Below are positions 44,984-55,983 of a DNA stretch of 64,000 nucleotides, one piece after another (the first letter of the stretch is position 1; every line of letters begins with the position of its first letter). The stretch is from Liolophura sinensis (lineage: Eukaryota; Mollusca; Polyplacophora; Chitonida; Chitonidae): the NCBI RefSeq assembly GCF_032854445.1, contig NC_088302.1, forward strand, positions 24,627,788 through 24,691,787. The letters run 5' to 3'. The notes below the pieces were generated by a model. That model made no database searches. It saw only the letters and a program-made list of their open reading frames with translations, and had not been told where the DNA came from. Position numbers and translations under genes: made by a program.

Positions 44984-45106
44984 ATGAAAATATTCGTATT
45001 CATATTTGCCATCTGTTTAATGGTACCAATCAGTCCTACTTCTACGGTTGCTAAGACTGTCTCTCGCGTGATCAAGGACAAAAGACTAAATATAGTCAAG
45101 AACTGA
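44984..45106 (+). CDS. Possible first exon with signal peptide
   Basis: ATG-initiated 40-codon frame: MKIFVFIFAICLMVPIS followed by PTSTVAKTVSRVIKD. This has the layout of a secretory leader: a basic residue at position 2, a 12-residue hydrophobic core and small residues before a likely cleavage. It ends at a TGA, but a splice donor before that would be expected. CTCTCGC/GTGATC and AAAAG/ACTAAA are candidates and neither is strong. A decayed paralogue is at 38011-38115. It would be exon 1 of a small secreted protein transcribed rightward; no following exon was found. Confidence 0.4.
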   Translation: MKIFVFIFAICLMVPISPTSTVAKTVSRVIKDKRLNIVKN

Positions 45107-45680
45107 CATATACTTGCCTTGCAATCAAATGTCATACTTACAGTAAACCTACATACTCGCCCACGACAGAAAAAAACAGGCATTGTACAGAGATCCTGTG
45201 TAAGGGGCAACAGTTCGGAAACTCTAGACTCCCTCATGAGATCAGTCGTATTACTAAAATTATATTTGTAAAGTGACAGGCTTCGTAGGTATCGGCATAA
45301 TGAGGAGGTGAAAACATTATGTACAGGTCACCTAATAGAAAACTGCACATAGTGAAAGAGGCGGGCAGAGTATATTGGGTTTATTGGCGTTTCCGGCCGC
45401 GAGAAACTAGGCTACAACGCCAGTCTTATCAGCGGAGGATGCCGACCCAGTGTCATTACAGTAATCTTAGCCCTTCGTAACTGCGTGAACTGGCAAAAGT
45501 GTTGGTCGTTCCGGCATCAGTGTACATATTTTGTATCACTCGGGCTGTTAAATTCCTATCTTCAGCTTGGTGTTTCACTGAGGCAGAATTTTAAGTAAAT
45601 GTCGGCAGTGAGGCTGGCCTGCTATACACGCTATGGAGAAATGACCAAACTAATGCTGAAAGTGATGCTGAAAAGCCAAA
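45107..45680. repeat. Rest of the 38-39 kb duplicate block
   Basis: See 38340-39060. The 85-codon minus frame at 44980-45237 is antisense to the signal-like exon and not supported. Confidence 0.4.
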
Positions 45681-45684
45681 TCTT

Positions 45685-46269
45685 TTAAAGGTGGAGAAAA
45701 CATAAAAATGACATAAAGTTCAGATGAAAGAGCGCGAAAAGTTACTCCTAAATGTGGTCTTTTTTCCGATTTTTACTTAAGGAGAAAAAGACACTTGAAA
45801 ACTAATTTTTGTATGGTGGGTATTTGGGACCACCTTTTGGTGTTTATAGTCTTTGTTTAATAATGTCATAAATGAGGATGTAAGACAGATTTAATAAATA
45901 TTTTTGCACTAGAATTTGTTCTTTTCAGCTAACAAATGTATTTAAGCCCAATTTGGATCATATTTATATTTTTAATATGTTCGTAAACATTATCATGACT
46001 TAGGTTAAATGCATATGTTTCGATATAAACAGCAAATTTAAATTCAAATAAATTTATTTAGACAAGCATCATATCTTTATTTAAAACATTATTATGCAAC
46101 AACGATAAATACCAAAAGTTGGTCCCAAATATCCACCATACAAAATATTTTCAAATACCCTTTTGTCTTGAAAAAAAATCCAAATAAATATTTAAGAACA
46201 TATGTGCAAATAAGTTTTGACCCTCTTTCATCTGATTTTGGCATTATTTTTATGTTTGTTCTCCTTTAA
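45685..46269. mobile_element. Palindromic MITE family 2, second copy (585 bp)
   Basis: Long terminal inverted repeats of about 160 bases. Left TTAAAGGTGGAGAAAACATA, right the reverse of TTAAAGGAGAACAAACATAA; both arms go on with CAGATGAAAGAG and a TTTGTATGGTGG segment. AT-rich centre with no coding frame. Confidence 0.8.
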
Positions 46270-46367
46270 GATTCGTATTCTTCAAGAAAAGGAAGGAAAT
46301 TTCAAATAGCATGTGATTGGAGACAACCCACTATTAGTTGTATATATGGGTAAGTGTCCATAGCACA

Positions 46368-46450
46368 CGTGGCATAGTGATTAGCGTGTTATTGCTGCAC
46401 GATAATCTAAGAGCCTATTACCTATGCGGTCTGAGTTCCTAGTTTTGGGA
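46368..46450 (+). other. tRNA-like SINE head relic
   Basis: GTGGCATAGTGATTAGCGTG fits an A-box and GCGGTCTGAGTTCCTAG weakly fits a B-box about 55 bases on. Distinct from SINE family 1. No cloverleaf evident. Confidence 0.35.
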
Positions 46451-46549
46451 ATTGTATTTGAATAAGACCGGTCCGATGAAGAATTACCAGAAATGACGCA
46501 TTACAGGCGTTGAAGGGATTGCAATTGAGGGTGCATGACGTCAATCTTA

Positions 46550-47235
46550 ATACTGTTTGTTAGAAACCAGACATTAACACTGCGGTAGTCATCTTTGTTT
46601 GTAAGAATGGATTATGACCTTGAACGAGATCGCTTATACGCCTTCGCCATTTATAAGAATATGAAACTATGGCCTTGATAACTAACTAGAATGCAGACAT
46701 TAATATAACAGAGCCATCAACTTCTTACATCCTGGCGATACAGTATCACGGATGATGACAATCTTTTTATCGCTTAGTTAAAAAAAATACTTTAATAAGC
46801 TGGGGTTCGAAAATGAGTTTCTAAGAATATTATGTAAGTTTTGATGAGACAATTCTGTTAGCGATTTGCGCTTTTCCGGGAAATGACCGGCATTGGGATC
46901 TTTGGTGAGGCCATTCTGTTCAGCGTTTATTGAAAACAAAAACATATATATTTACTCCAGTGTACATGATAGTTTCTGATGGCATAGTGGTCATTTTCTT
47001 TAGGATTTGTGAGAAACCAGACATCAATAATGCTGTGGAAATCTTAGTTTCTTGGAAAGTATTACGTTTATCCAATATAGATTTTATTAAATATGCGGTA
47101 TTGATAGTGTGGTGTGTCTCTCAGTTTCCAGTCCGGAATGAACCCCGAGAAACAAGACCTGACCTTTCAATGTTTGTTAGAAATCAGACAATACCAGCAT
47201 GGTTTTCATCCTGGAGATGGATTACTTCATGTACC
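46550..47235 (+). repeat. Three dispersed copies of a ~60 bp segment
   Basis: A segment close to TTTGTTAGAAACCAGACATT, then TCATC/AATCT-TT and TGGATTA, occurs at about 46556, 46999 and 47172. A 166-codon frame (46930-47430) runs through it into the SINE and is not a gene. Confidence 0.55.
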
Positions 47236-47247
47236 TTTACTGATCTA

Positions 47248-47500
47248 GCCTCCGTGGCTCTATTGGTTAGCGCGCTAGCGCAGCGTACTGACCCTCACCA
47301 ATGCGGTCGTTGTGAGTTCAAGCCCAGCTCATGCTGGCTTCCTCTCCGGCCGTACATGGGAAGGTCTTTCAGCAACCTGCGGATGGTCGTGGGTTTCCGC
47401 CTGGCTCTGCCCGGTTTCCTCCCACCGTAATGCTGGCCGCCGTCGTATAAGTGAAATATTATTGACTACGGCCTAAACACCGATCAAATAAATAAACAAA
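47248..47500 (+). mobile_element. SINE family 1, full length with 12 bp target duplication
   Basis: Head GCCTCCGTGGCTCTATTGGT with A-box-like TGGCTCTATTGGTTAGCG, B-box-like GTGAGTTCAAGC, central CCTGCGGATGGTCGTGGGTT and tail CGATCAAATAAATAAACAAA. Flanked by TTTACTGATCTA (47236-47247) and TTTACTAATCTA (47501-47512). The best reference copy in the window for family boundaries. Confidence 0.92.
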
Positions 47501-47512
47501 TTTACTAATCTA

Positions 47513-48415
47513 GGCTGATCTGTTCTTTAGGAACGCTTTAACAACTCTTCTTTAGCTTCTAACACTAAACTTAGTTGTAAGGGTGGAGTTCAACTTCAAG
47601 ATTGTAAAGAGACACAGTTGGAACATGTAGTTAATTTTAGCACCATTAAAGCCTTTGTTCTGCAGTTGTCCTTATTCAGTATTAACGTAAGATCTTAGCT
47701 TATCTGCTTCTGCTATATGTCAAATGCCAGATGTCATTTGTTTTAATTTTACATGACGTCAATAACGTGGCGTCGCACGAAATGTATTTAAGCCTGGAGG
47801 GGCCTAGTAGGTTCGAGTCGTCGAACTAAGAGACGTGTATGACAGTCCCCGACAATGTGTAGCGGTGGTTACCATACTCGGCTAGTTATAACCAGCAACA
47901 GCATCCGATCAATGCTAGGCCGCGGTGGGCGATACTGAGCTCGCTGCCACAAGGGGATTACAGCAGGGAACAGGCTGTCGGGAAAGGAAGGTGCAGCTGC
48001 CGGGGAATGAGTCTGGAAAATACCAGATTTACCGTTAGCCGAAGCCGCACCGGTTAGCCCTGACAGGTCCATTCACAGTCTCTGGAATGCTTTATGCGTC
48101 AGTACTACAGGGACAATAGCTGCGTTGTATTACCAAGGTTCGTTTTCTTGCAGGAGCACAACGACCCTTATCTAGCTGTGTTCCTGAAAGTCGCATATCT
48201 CAGGAGAAACGTTCACGCCAGTGGACCAGATGTATAATATTCTAGCCCAGGAAATAAGCATAATGACTTAGCTTTTTAGGCATTGGAATGCTCCCAAGTG
48301 AACTGAACAAAGGAGGTATTTTCACGTAGTTCATGTGTTAAAATCTCTTTGTCTATGAATCGGGTGTCAGTTCGCTCCAGAAGGGGCACGTCTACTTGGC
48401 GCTGCTCACAGAAAT
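47513..48415. other. Intergenic; GC-richer patch at 47.86-48.15 kb
   Basis: A locally GC-rich stretch (47860-48130) carries a 67-codon minus frame and a TAGCGGTGGTTACCATACTC word reminiscent of an A-box. Neither is strong enough to call. Confidence 0.4.
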
Positions 48416-48417
48416 TA

Positions 48418-48615
48418 CCCTTGTGATCCATACCAACGAGAGGTGAATTTACCGTTGTGGCCCATACTATCGATGGATGGAATTGGCGTTATATCCCACA
48501 CAAACACCAGATGAATTTACCGTTAAGATGACTACCACCGCAAGATGAATTTACCATTATGACCCATACCAACGGCAGATGAAATTATCGTTGTGACAAA
48601 TACTAACGACAGATG
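48418..48615 (+). repeat. Degenerate tandem repeat, ~40 bp unit
   Basis: GATGAATTTACCGTTGTGAC-like units followed by CCATACCAACG recur four to five times. Confidence 0.75.
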
Positions 48616-48619
48616 ATTT

Positions 48620-49215
48620 TCAAACAAGGACCCTAAGGACTAGCCTCGGTGCACCGAAAATGGTAAGGTCTTCCTAACTTTGACGCGTTTTCCCTTATTC
48701 TTGCCCACTTGTTTCTTGCTACACAAGTTTTGTATTGGGTTAAAGACGCTCCCATTGACTTCATGAATGGGGATTTATTTCAGGTGACTGTAGGTGTGCA
48801 ATAATAGTTGCTAAAGTCTATATTGTGAAATGTTGCTTATACAATGACTCGTGTGCCATGGTATACAGCTGTGGCTCACCTGTCGTTACATGTAGGGATC
48901 TTATGCCACAAAATGACCGTATAAGCTTGAGTTAATCAAACACTTAATTGCCACGCAGACAATGTTGCTGTAGACCTACGTCATGGTGTTAGCCAGTATG
49001 ACACCAGCGTTTACATCACTTATATTACAACCTCCTGGTACATTCCCCAGCTCTGACAGTGTATGGGGGCCTTGGTGACTATAAGCTGTGGGCGACGTTT
49101 GTATGACAGTTCACACAGTCTAACGTTCGTTGAATACCACCGCTTCACTGAAAATATGCTGTGCACATCTGTTCGGATGTTTATGCTGGACAAATTCTTT
49201 TTGGTCAACCGTAAA
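48620..49215. other. Non-coding spacer
   Basis: Nothing recognised; small frames near 49020-49270 overlap SINE tail DNA. Confidence 0.4.
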
Positions 49216-49217
49216 AC

Positions 49218-49350
49218 TACCAGCTATCGTATAAGTGAAATATTCTTCAGTACGGATCAATCAAATAAATAAATAACAAACCAGTTATCGTATAAATGAA
49301 ATATTCTTGAGTGTAACGTTAAAGAACAATCCAATAAATAAATAAATAAT
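49218..49350 (+). repeat. Two adjacent SINE family 1 tails
   Basis: ATCGTATAAGTGAAATATTC and ATCGTATAAATGAAATATTC about 66 bases apart, each followed by an AATCAAATAAATAAATAA-like end. The tail unit has been duplicated in tandem, or two truncated SINEs landed together. Confidence 0.8.
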
Positions 49351-49399
49351 CACCATTTAATCATTACTCCCAAAATACAGATGTAAGCATTGTTAAATG

Positions 49400-50900
49400 T
49401 ACCACTGACAACGTGTCATCAATGTTGATGTCCGTATCACAAAACATTCCTCTGACATCATTATAAATACACAGAGATTTGTTTCATAAAGCACACATGA
49501 AATATAAAACATTACAGTGTAGAGAGTGAAACCAGAGCTTCGACAACAGATTGATAGCTTGGCATTGTTTTACCGGTGAAATTCACCCTCTTGTCCATTT
49601 CCTCAGTCAGGACTTTATTCCCACTAAAACTTTCTCTTCCTCATCAACATGGAGCAGCCCGTCACAAAATGTACATTAAATGTCGCTGTTATAAATAACA
49701 AAAAATTGGCATTATGAACTATACCTCAGAAACCATGCATGTCAACATGGAGAGTTCAGACCCCCCCCCCCCCCACCTCCCTGCCCCCATCCCTATGATC
49801 AGGGAGCGCACTTAGGATTAACACAGACGTAGTATGAACTTTTGAACTGTTTACTGTGCTAAAATTATGGCCAACCATTTATCTTTACATTCCAACCTAA
49901 AAGAGCTGGTGACAATGGGATGGATTGGAGATTACCGTCAAACCTAAACTCTGGAATAATGCTACGGGTAAAGCTTAACGTGACTTTATGATCTCGCCTC
50001 CTATCTCAGAAAGCATTGCCTCTGGTATCTTGGTCGATGATGACTTAAGAGAAATGGTAAGTAATACAGTCTGCCACCTGGCCGTCAGTACAGGAAAGTT
50101 TGGATCGCGAAATGTGTTCATGATACTGTATGATTAACGATGGTTGTATTACGAAAGATACAACTGACACCGCATCATGAACATACAGAGACTTGTATCA
50201 CAAAACAGAAAACTTATACAGCGTCAACAAGGTATAGATACTGAAACAACAAAAAAGAACAGCTCGCTATTAAGGTTCAAAGGCTGAGATACAAGGGCTT
50301 TATAACAGAACACAACATTGATATGTCGTCATCAAAATTAAAGAGGCTTGCATGAAAAAAGGAATAATAAGACATTATCAACATGGAGGCTGGTATAACA
50401 AAATAGAACCATGATATCTCGCCATCAACGTATAGGTGTTTATACTGTGTAACAAGACAGAACATTGGTAAGTCGTTATCAAATTATAGAGGCTTGCATG
50501 ACTGTAAGGTACAATGACAAGAAATTATCAACATGGAGGCTGGTAAAACAAAATGGAACACTGACACCTTGTTATGAACATATAAAGGATATCGTAACAA
50601 AATAGAACCCTGATATCTCGCCATTAACATATAGGTGTTTATACTGTGTAACAAGACAGAACATTGGTAAGTCGTTATCAAATTATAGAGGCTTGCATAA
50701 CTGTAAGAACATTGACAAGAAATTATCAACATGGAGGCTGGTATAACAAAATAGAACACTGACACCTTGTTATCAACATTAACAAAACAGAACAATAAAC
50801 AATAATATTTTGTTACCTACACACGGAGGCTGGACTAACAAATTGACAGTGACATTTTGTTATCAATATTCAAAGGCTTGCATCTTTGCTGACAAACAGA
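49400..50900 (+). repeat. Complex minisatellite with 199 bp higher-order period
   Basis: Subunits of about 45-60 bases share GGCTGGTATAACAAAATAGA, then ACACTGACACC and TTATCAACAT. The strongest repetition is between 50397 and 50596 (AACAAAATAGAACC, then TGATATCTCGCC), a period of 199 bases, and includes GTAAGTCGTTATCAAATTAT in both. Minus frames at 50277-50465 and 50484-50795 are repeat artefacts. A C-run lies at about 49760-49774. Confidence 0.75.
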
Positions 50901-51215
50901 ATACCGTCACATGACCTATTTATACTGATCCATTATAACCTTACTTTCAACACACAAACCTCTAAATCACGTTACTTTATCTCACAACTATATACAGAAG
51001 TAAAATTCGTTCCAAAGTTTTCTGTTTACTTTTGGTCTAAATGTTAGTGGATCGCATAGGATTAAAACTACACTCAGTATCAGATTGCACAAGTAACATG
51101 ACTGATCTTTCTGTATCGATGAACCATTAGACTTATTTGATTGATTTTTAACACAAAATGGTTACGCTCATTTAAGATGGCAGTTTTATGGATGGACCAA
51201 ACCGGAATGCCAAGG

Positions 51216-51481
51216 TTAAACTACCAACATTTGGCAAGTTGCTGACGACCTCTCCAACATCTGACGCATGGTAGGCAACGCCATCGGTGTCACGAGCGTC
51301 GTCAACAGCTTTATACTGTAATCAACAGTCCCACGAACAATAGTGGCAGTGGAATCCGCCCGGTTCCATGTCAAAGCCGCGCAAATGAGAACGGTAGGAG
51401 AAAATCCCGACCCTGACCGCTTTGTAATGACTGATGATGTACAGTGGACACGGACCTCTTCCTCTAACACTTTGACCGTTT
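51216..51481 (-). other. Open frame of uncertain status
   Basis: Minus frame of 84 codons (VLEEEVRVHCTSS, TVLICAALTWNRADST, then RQMLERSSATCQ) in a locally GC-richer patch, preceded by ACACTTTTCAAG, a passable acceptor. I see no family and no paralogue in the window. An alternative frame of the same strand is also partly open. Could be an isolated or decayed exon. Confidence 0.25.
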
Positions 51482-51484
51482 GTC

Positions 51485-53875
51485 CTTGAAAAGTGTCTTT
51501 TTTGTGTAATTTTATATGTACACGTCTTTTATTTTATTTAAATCTAGGACTGCAATATACGGTACTCTGGGATTCAGGAATATGACCAGCTCATGATTGT
51601 CTAGTCCGCATCGATATAAGCATAACTAATGTATTCTGCTTGGGGCGTTTATACCTTTGTAAGGTTTACAGGGTGGGCCCAGGCCTTTCAGTCACCTAAT
51701 TGCATATAGTCTACGTATGACCCATATGCTCAGAATTGTTTCATAATGTCTGACAGACTGATCAATACAGTAGGCCTACTTTCCAGCCATCCTGTTTAAT
51801 TTATAAAACCAAGTGTTTTTCTCCGTGTGTCTAGAATGCCAACGTTCAAACCCCTAAAAGCATAGTTGGAATATTGCTGTCGGAGGTCAAATGGACCGTT
51901 TCCCACGGTGAACACCTTAATTATCTCATGCAATGATCTATATTGCCAGCAGCAAGACTAATGTTCCCGTAGAAAAACATTTTGCAATGTGGGTTTGCTA
52001 GAACGCCTAACAAGAGGATCTACCAGCAACATCATGCAATCTATTGATGTATTGAGGATGTAACGAACGACGTCTTGGCATTGCCATTATATGGGTACTG
52101 CGCCTGCATTCAACGTTTAACTTATTGCTGGCGTGGTAGACGTTCTTCTCATGCCCAGCGGCAAAATGAATACATGGAATAAATAATGAATGTACATTAT
52201 CTGTTCACAGTATGGCTTCATACATTGTGCGCTGGCAGACATGATACAAAAGAAATACGGCGATACGAAATGGAAGGAAATACTGTAAGTATTGAATGCT
52301 GCATTTTGAAGTCATCGATCATGGCAGGGGACAAGTATGAGATGTCAAGTGTGGAGCGTGGGGGGGGGGGGGGGGGTGTCTCAGTACTGTAAACAAGCAG
52401 AAAACAGAAATCTATAACATTCCTCCAACAGATTACAGAATCTTTGCTGACAAATTCAACGGCAGAATGTTCCGTTATAAGACTACTTGTCAAAACATCT
52501 ATAAAGTGTTGAGGAGGCCATCGCTGGCTCACTCACTTAAACCGTGGATCGGTCGCTGTTGAGGTCAGTGACGTCCCAGGGTCGAATCCTCCTCTTGCTA
52601 TTTCACTTAGGATTTTATGTCAAGGGGTTTGTTAGATACCTGTCAAGAGCCCGATTGCTGTCGCATAACTAAACATTTATTTATTTCGGAGTTAAACATC
52701 TTTCAAAAACTTAATTCACTGGTAATTGAGATAATCCTTTGTTCAGTTTTGACTACAATTATTTCAGTGGCAAAACCAGTGCAATCTGTCATTCCATGCA
52801 GAGTTATATAGCTCAACTGTCGATCATTCATTTTTACAATTAATACCTGAATTTATGAACAACCACAGAATGGTGTCCTGCAAGACACGGGCTAAATCCT
52901 GTGCAATGTATGCCTATTTGTTAGCAAGGAATGTTTTTTTTCCTGGAGCAGTAGCTTATTCTTACATTTACAACAGTTTTTCTCGGATATTTATCAATCT
53001 CTATTTTCTGGAGTATAAACAAACCTTACATACAGATGAGTGCAATTTTGAACCATGCGCATCTGATTGCGCGAGTTGAGAGGGTGGCGTAACCTCACCT
53101 TCGCGATAACCGGCGCTTCAAAAGACTTTGGTCTCATTCGCTTGAAGGGAAATCAAAGCTTTTGGCAGAGAGACGAGCGGATATAGATTTCGTGCCGATC
53201 GCACAACCACACGATCATATCAGAGGAGAGGGAAATTACTTCAGAGAAACATGAGCGTGTTTCGAGATTGAATTACGCGGGAGTAGCATTCTTTTAACAA
53301 ACGATACAACCGCGATAGGGGTCTTACCATTAGACGGTTCCTTCACCTCCAGCTCTTAAAAGACGTAAATCAAGACCTCCAGAGACTGGGTATCAGCAAA
53401 CCATGACACATTGAAGACTCTTTGCTCTTGATATCTAATATATGTAGATTCAGTTTGCGTTTCTACCTCGTGGAAGATCCGGTCTGCGAACGATGGTCTT
53501 GTCTTGGCAGAATACAACCAGGAGCAATTCACTACCTTGATTGGCTATCGCTATACAATCTATGTTCAATTGTAGTTCTTAATTTGTGTGTGTACAGACT
53601 TTATACAGCCTTTAAAATTACTTGACTGGATCACATAAGTCATGTTGTTATATATGCAGTAGCTTCAAATTATACGCACGCGTTCTATACTGTGATATTT
53701 ATCCTGTGCTTACTTATTTAATTATTATTTATTTAACACCATACTTTTATCCCATGACAATGTTAATATTGGGCTGTCTCGAAAATTCCCAGTCCGAAAA
53801 TGGGAGTGAACCAGTGTCTTGTGCAACCAAGAGGTTTTTACCACGTTTCTCTGGACTGCTATATTATTCGTGGGA
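51485..53875. other. Intergenic, possibly 5' region of the cyclase gene
   Basis: Contains a G-run of about 18 at 52359-52376, a tRNA-like word (GGGTCGAATCCTCC at about 52578) and a locally GC-richer stretch 53060-53400 that could include a promoter or 5' exon. No protein match to the missing cyclase N-terminus was found. Confidence 0.3.
52525..52605 (+). other. tRNA-like relic
   Basis: GGCTCACTCACTTAAACCG as a poor A-box and CAGGGTCGAATCCTCC as a good B-box; arms do not pair convincingly. Confidence 0.3.
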
Positions 53876-53879
53876 AAGG

Positions 53880-54022
53880 CTTGCAGCAACCTGCGGATGG
53901 TCATATGTTTCCGCTGGGCTCTGCCCGGTTTCTTCCCACCGTAATGCTGGCCGCTCGTCGTATAAGTGAAGTATTCTTGAGTACAGCGTAAAACACCAAT
54001 GAAAAAAATTAATGAAATAAAT
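53880..54022 (+). repeat. SINE family 1, 3' part
   Basis: GCAACCTGCGGATGGTCATA, GGCTCTGCCCGGTTTCTTCC, AATGCTGGCCGCTCGTCGTA and tail. An extra base in the GCCG(C)TCGTC word marks divergence. Confidence 0.8.
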
Positions 54023-54222
54023 ACTATATTATTCTGTACATCTAGACGCCGACATTCTTGTCAAACAATGCAAAATTAATGCCAGTTGTCTTCCTGTTTT
54101 TCGACCTAAATTACAGTTATTGTGTGGTGTAAGCGTGGTTTCCATTCAGTCTAACTCGATAAGATAAAACTCTTGCACCTTACATTAATTACAGGGTAGC
54201 GATATAATAAAATAAAAATCTC

Positions 54223-54356
54223 AAGAATTTTTCACTTATACAATGGCGGCCAGCGTTATGGAGGGAGGAGACCGGGCAGAGCCCAGGGCCGAGGAAGCCC
54301 ACGACCATCCACATGTTGCTGCCGACCTTCCCACGTACGGCAGGAGAGGAAGCTAG
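54223..54356 (-). repeat. SINE family 1 fragment, inverted relative to neighbour
   Basis: TTTTTCACTTATACAATGGC, GGGAGGAGACCGGGCAGAGC, then CCACGACCATCCACATGTTG and AGGAGAGGAAGC. About 200 bases from a plus-oriented piece, so transcripts across both could form a hairpin. Confidence 0.8.
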
Positions 54357-54359
54357 GTT

Positions 54360-55390
54360 ATAATAAAATATAAGCTTAGATGCGCATCACAGACTTAATG
54401 GGCAAGCATAGTTTTCCTGAGTGCATACAAGCCTAATAAACAAGCATGTTATGCATTCATAATGTATATTGTAAAATTACTTGGTATGTATGGTACAAAT
54501 TTGCTATAAAAACCTTAACTACCGCATTACTAACGCACTATGTAAACATTCTGTAAGCGGTACTTTACTAACATCAAATACATTGAATGCCGTGGTTATA
54601 CAGAATGACTAAAATGAAGTAAATCACATTAACGAAACAATATGCGAATTAAGACTAGTTATAATGACAATACGGCGCATACGGAAATCGTGCATCTATC
54701 GTTATAAATCAGTCATGGTTAAATAGTCGGTTTTCATAGTTGTCTGCATGACGTAAATCACGCGTGTTATACCGATATTAGAGCGGGATTACGGCGTTCT
54801 AATGAAGTAAGTCATACCGCGCGATAACGATACGAAATATTGTCTAGCTACCAACCGGTGTCACTCAAATATTGAATAAGTTTTAACATTATAGGCCTTG
54901 CGGTGGAAAGACCTCTGATCACGCCATCAGAATTCTATATTCTGTTTACTTGATAAATAAACAGGAGAGGTAATAATATAAATGGACCATGGAAATGTAG
55001 AGCAAGATAAATATCTGCCGAATTTAATAATTAAAATGCATTAAGGTGGTATATGTGGACGGTGTTCGTTGAAAGGAACGAGAAAGCTTTCTCAAAACCT
55101 ATGTTACACAGACTGTTCCATGAAGCTTGTCACTATGAAATTATTAATCTCAGTCAACATATTTTAGGACGAATGAAAGTATGATTGCAAAAATAATTTA
55201 ACATTTACACGACTCTATAAATCAGTGCATTCACTGATCAAAGATCGAATCAACGAGTGAATAAGTTAAACAAAAAATTTAAAAAAAGATATGAATTTTT
55301 CTGTAAGAAGATACTGTCAAGTCTTGTAAAGCTCAACTTTTCCAAGTCTGTTCCATGATACTGTTCCGTATTTCGTGGTTGTTGTTAAGG
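54360..55390. other. Non-coding, upstream intron or flank of the cyclase exon
   Basis: No coding frame or repeat seen. Lies upstream of the first identified cyclase exon. Confidence 0.4.
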
Positions 55391-55394
55391 TCTG

Positions 55395-55860
55395 TTTCAT
55401 ATTTCCATGTTCCATGTTTCTGTTCCGTCTGTACAAATGTTTCTGTTCCGTCTGTACAAATGTTTTTGTTCCGTCTGTACAAATGTTTCTGTTCCGTCTA
55501 TACAAAAGTTTCTGTTCCGTTTGTATCATGTTTCTGTTCCGTATATAAATTCCGTGATTCTGTTCGATCTGTTTCGTCTGTACAAATGTTTCTGTTCCGT
55601 CTGTACCATGTTTCTGTTCCGTATATAAATTCCGTGATTCTGTTCGATCTGTTCCGCATGTTTTATGTATCTGTTCTATCTGATCCATGTATCTGCTCCA
55701 TCTGTTCCATGTTTCTGCCCCATCTGTTCCATGTTTCTGTTCCGTCTGTTTTATGTTTCTTTTCCATCTGTTCCATGTTCATATTACGTCTCTCCCACGT
55801 TCCGTCTATTCCATTTTTCAGTTCCATCTCTTCCGTGTTTCTGTTCCCTCTAGCCCTCAC
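55395..55860 (+). repeat. Minisatellite, ~23-24 bp TTTCTGTTCCGTCTGTACAA unit
   Basis: About 19 degenerate units of a T/C-rich motif TTTCTGTTCCGTCTGTACAA-ATG, including a larger duplicated block with a TATAAATTCCGTGATTCTGT segment. It ends about 20 bases before the acceptor of the guanylate cyclase exon at 55880, so its pyrimidine-rich strand lies in the sense direction of the intron. Open frames on both strands are repeat artefacts. Confidence 0.9.
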
Positions 55861-55879
55861 TCTCAGAATATTGTTTTAG

Positions 55880-55983
55880 GGAAGTGGCCGGTATTGAGCT
55901 AGATGGCGGTTCATTCCTAATCCACAGTATGTACCCAGACGAGGACACGGATGCCCTGCTGGCCGCATGCTGTCGGGTACTCG
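55880..55983 (+). CDS. Soluble guanylate cyclase beta-type subunit, N-terminal heme-domain exon
   Basis: Exon of 104 bases between acceptor TATTGTTTTAG and donor TCG/GTAAGT. Frame: 1 base, 34 codons, 1 base, reading VAGIELDGGSFLIHSMYPDE and DTDALLAACCRVLG. This corresponds to residues of about 40-75 in the heme-NO-binding (HNOB) domain of beta subunits, where the family has a G-x-F-x2-x-x-Y-D-D/D-E stretch and a short helix ending in VL. The 1-base exit phase joins exactly to the 2-base entry of the exon at 58929, restoring a glycine codon. The exon encoding the first ~40 residues was not found; it must lie upstream, perhaps beyond the minisatellite. Identification rests on the joined product, not on this exon alone. 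Confidence 0.8.

Noticed and set aside
46930-47430. 166-codon plus-strand open frame
   Set aside because: It runs through the triplicated segment into the SINE head and core at 47248, and the C-terminal third is translated SINE.
55317-55902. Several long open frames on both strands (up to 174 codons)
   Set aside because: All lie in the 23-24 bp minisatellite. A stop-free unit gives open frames in many phases, and the peptide is pure repeat.
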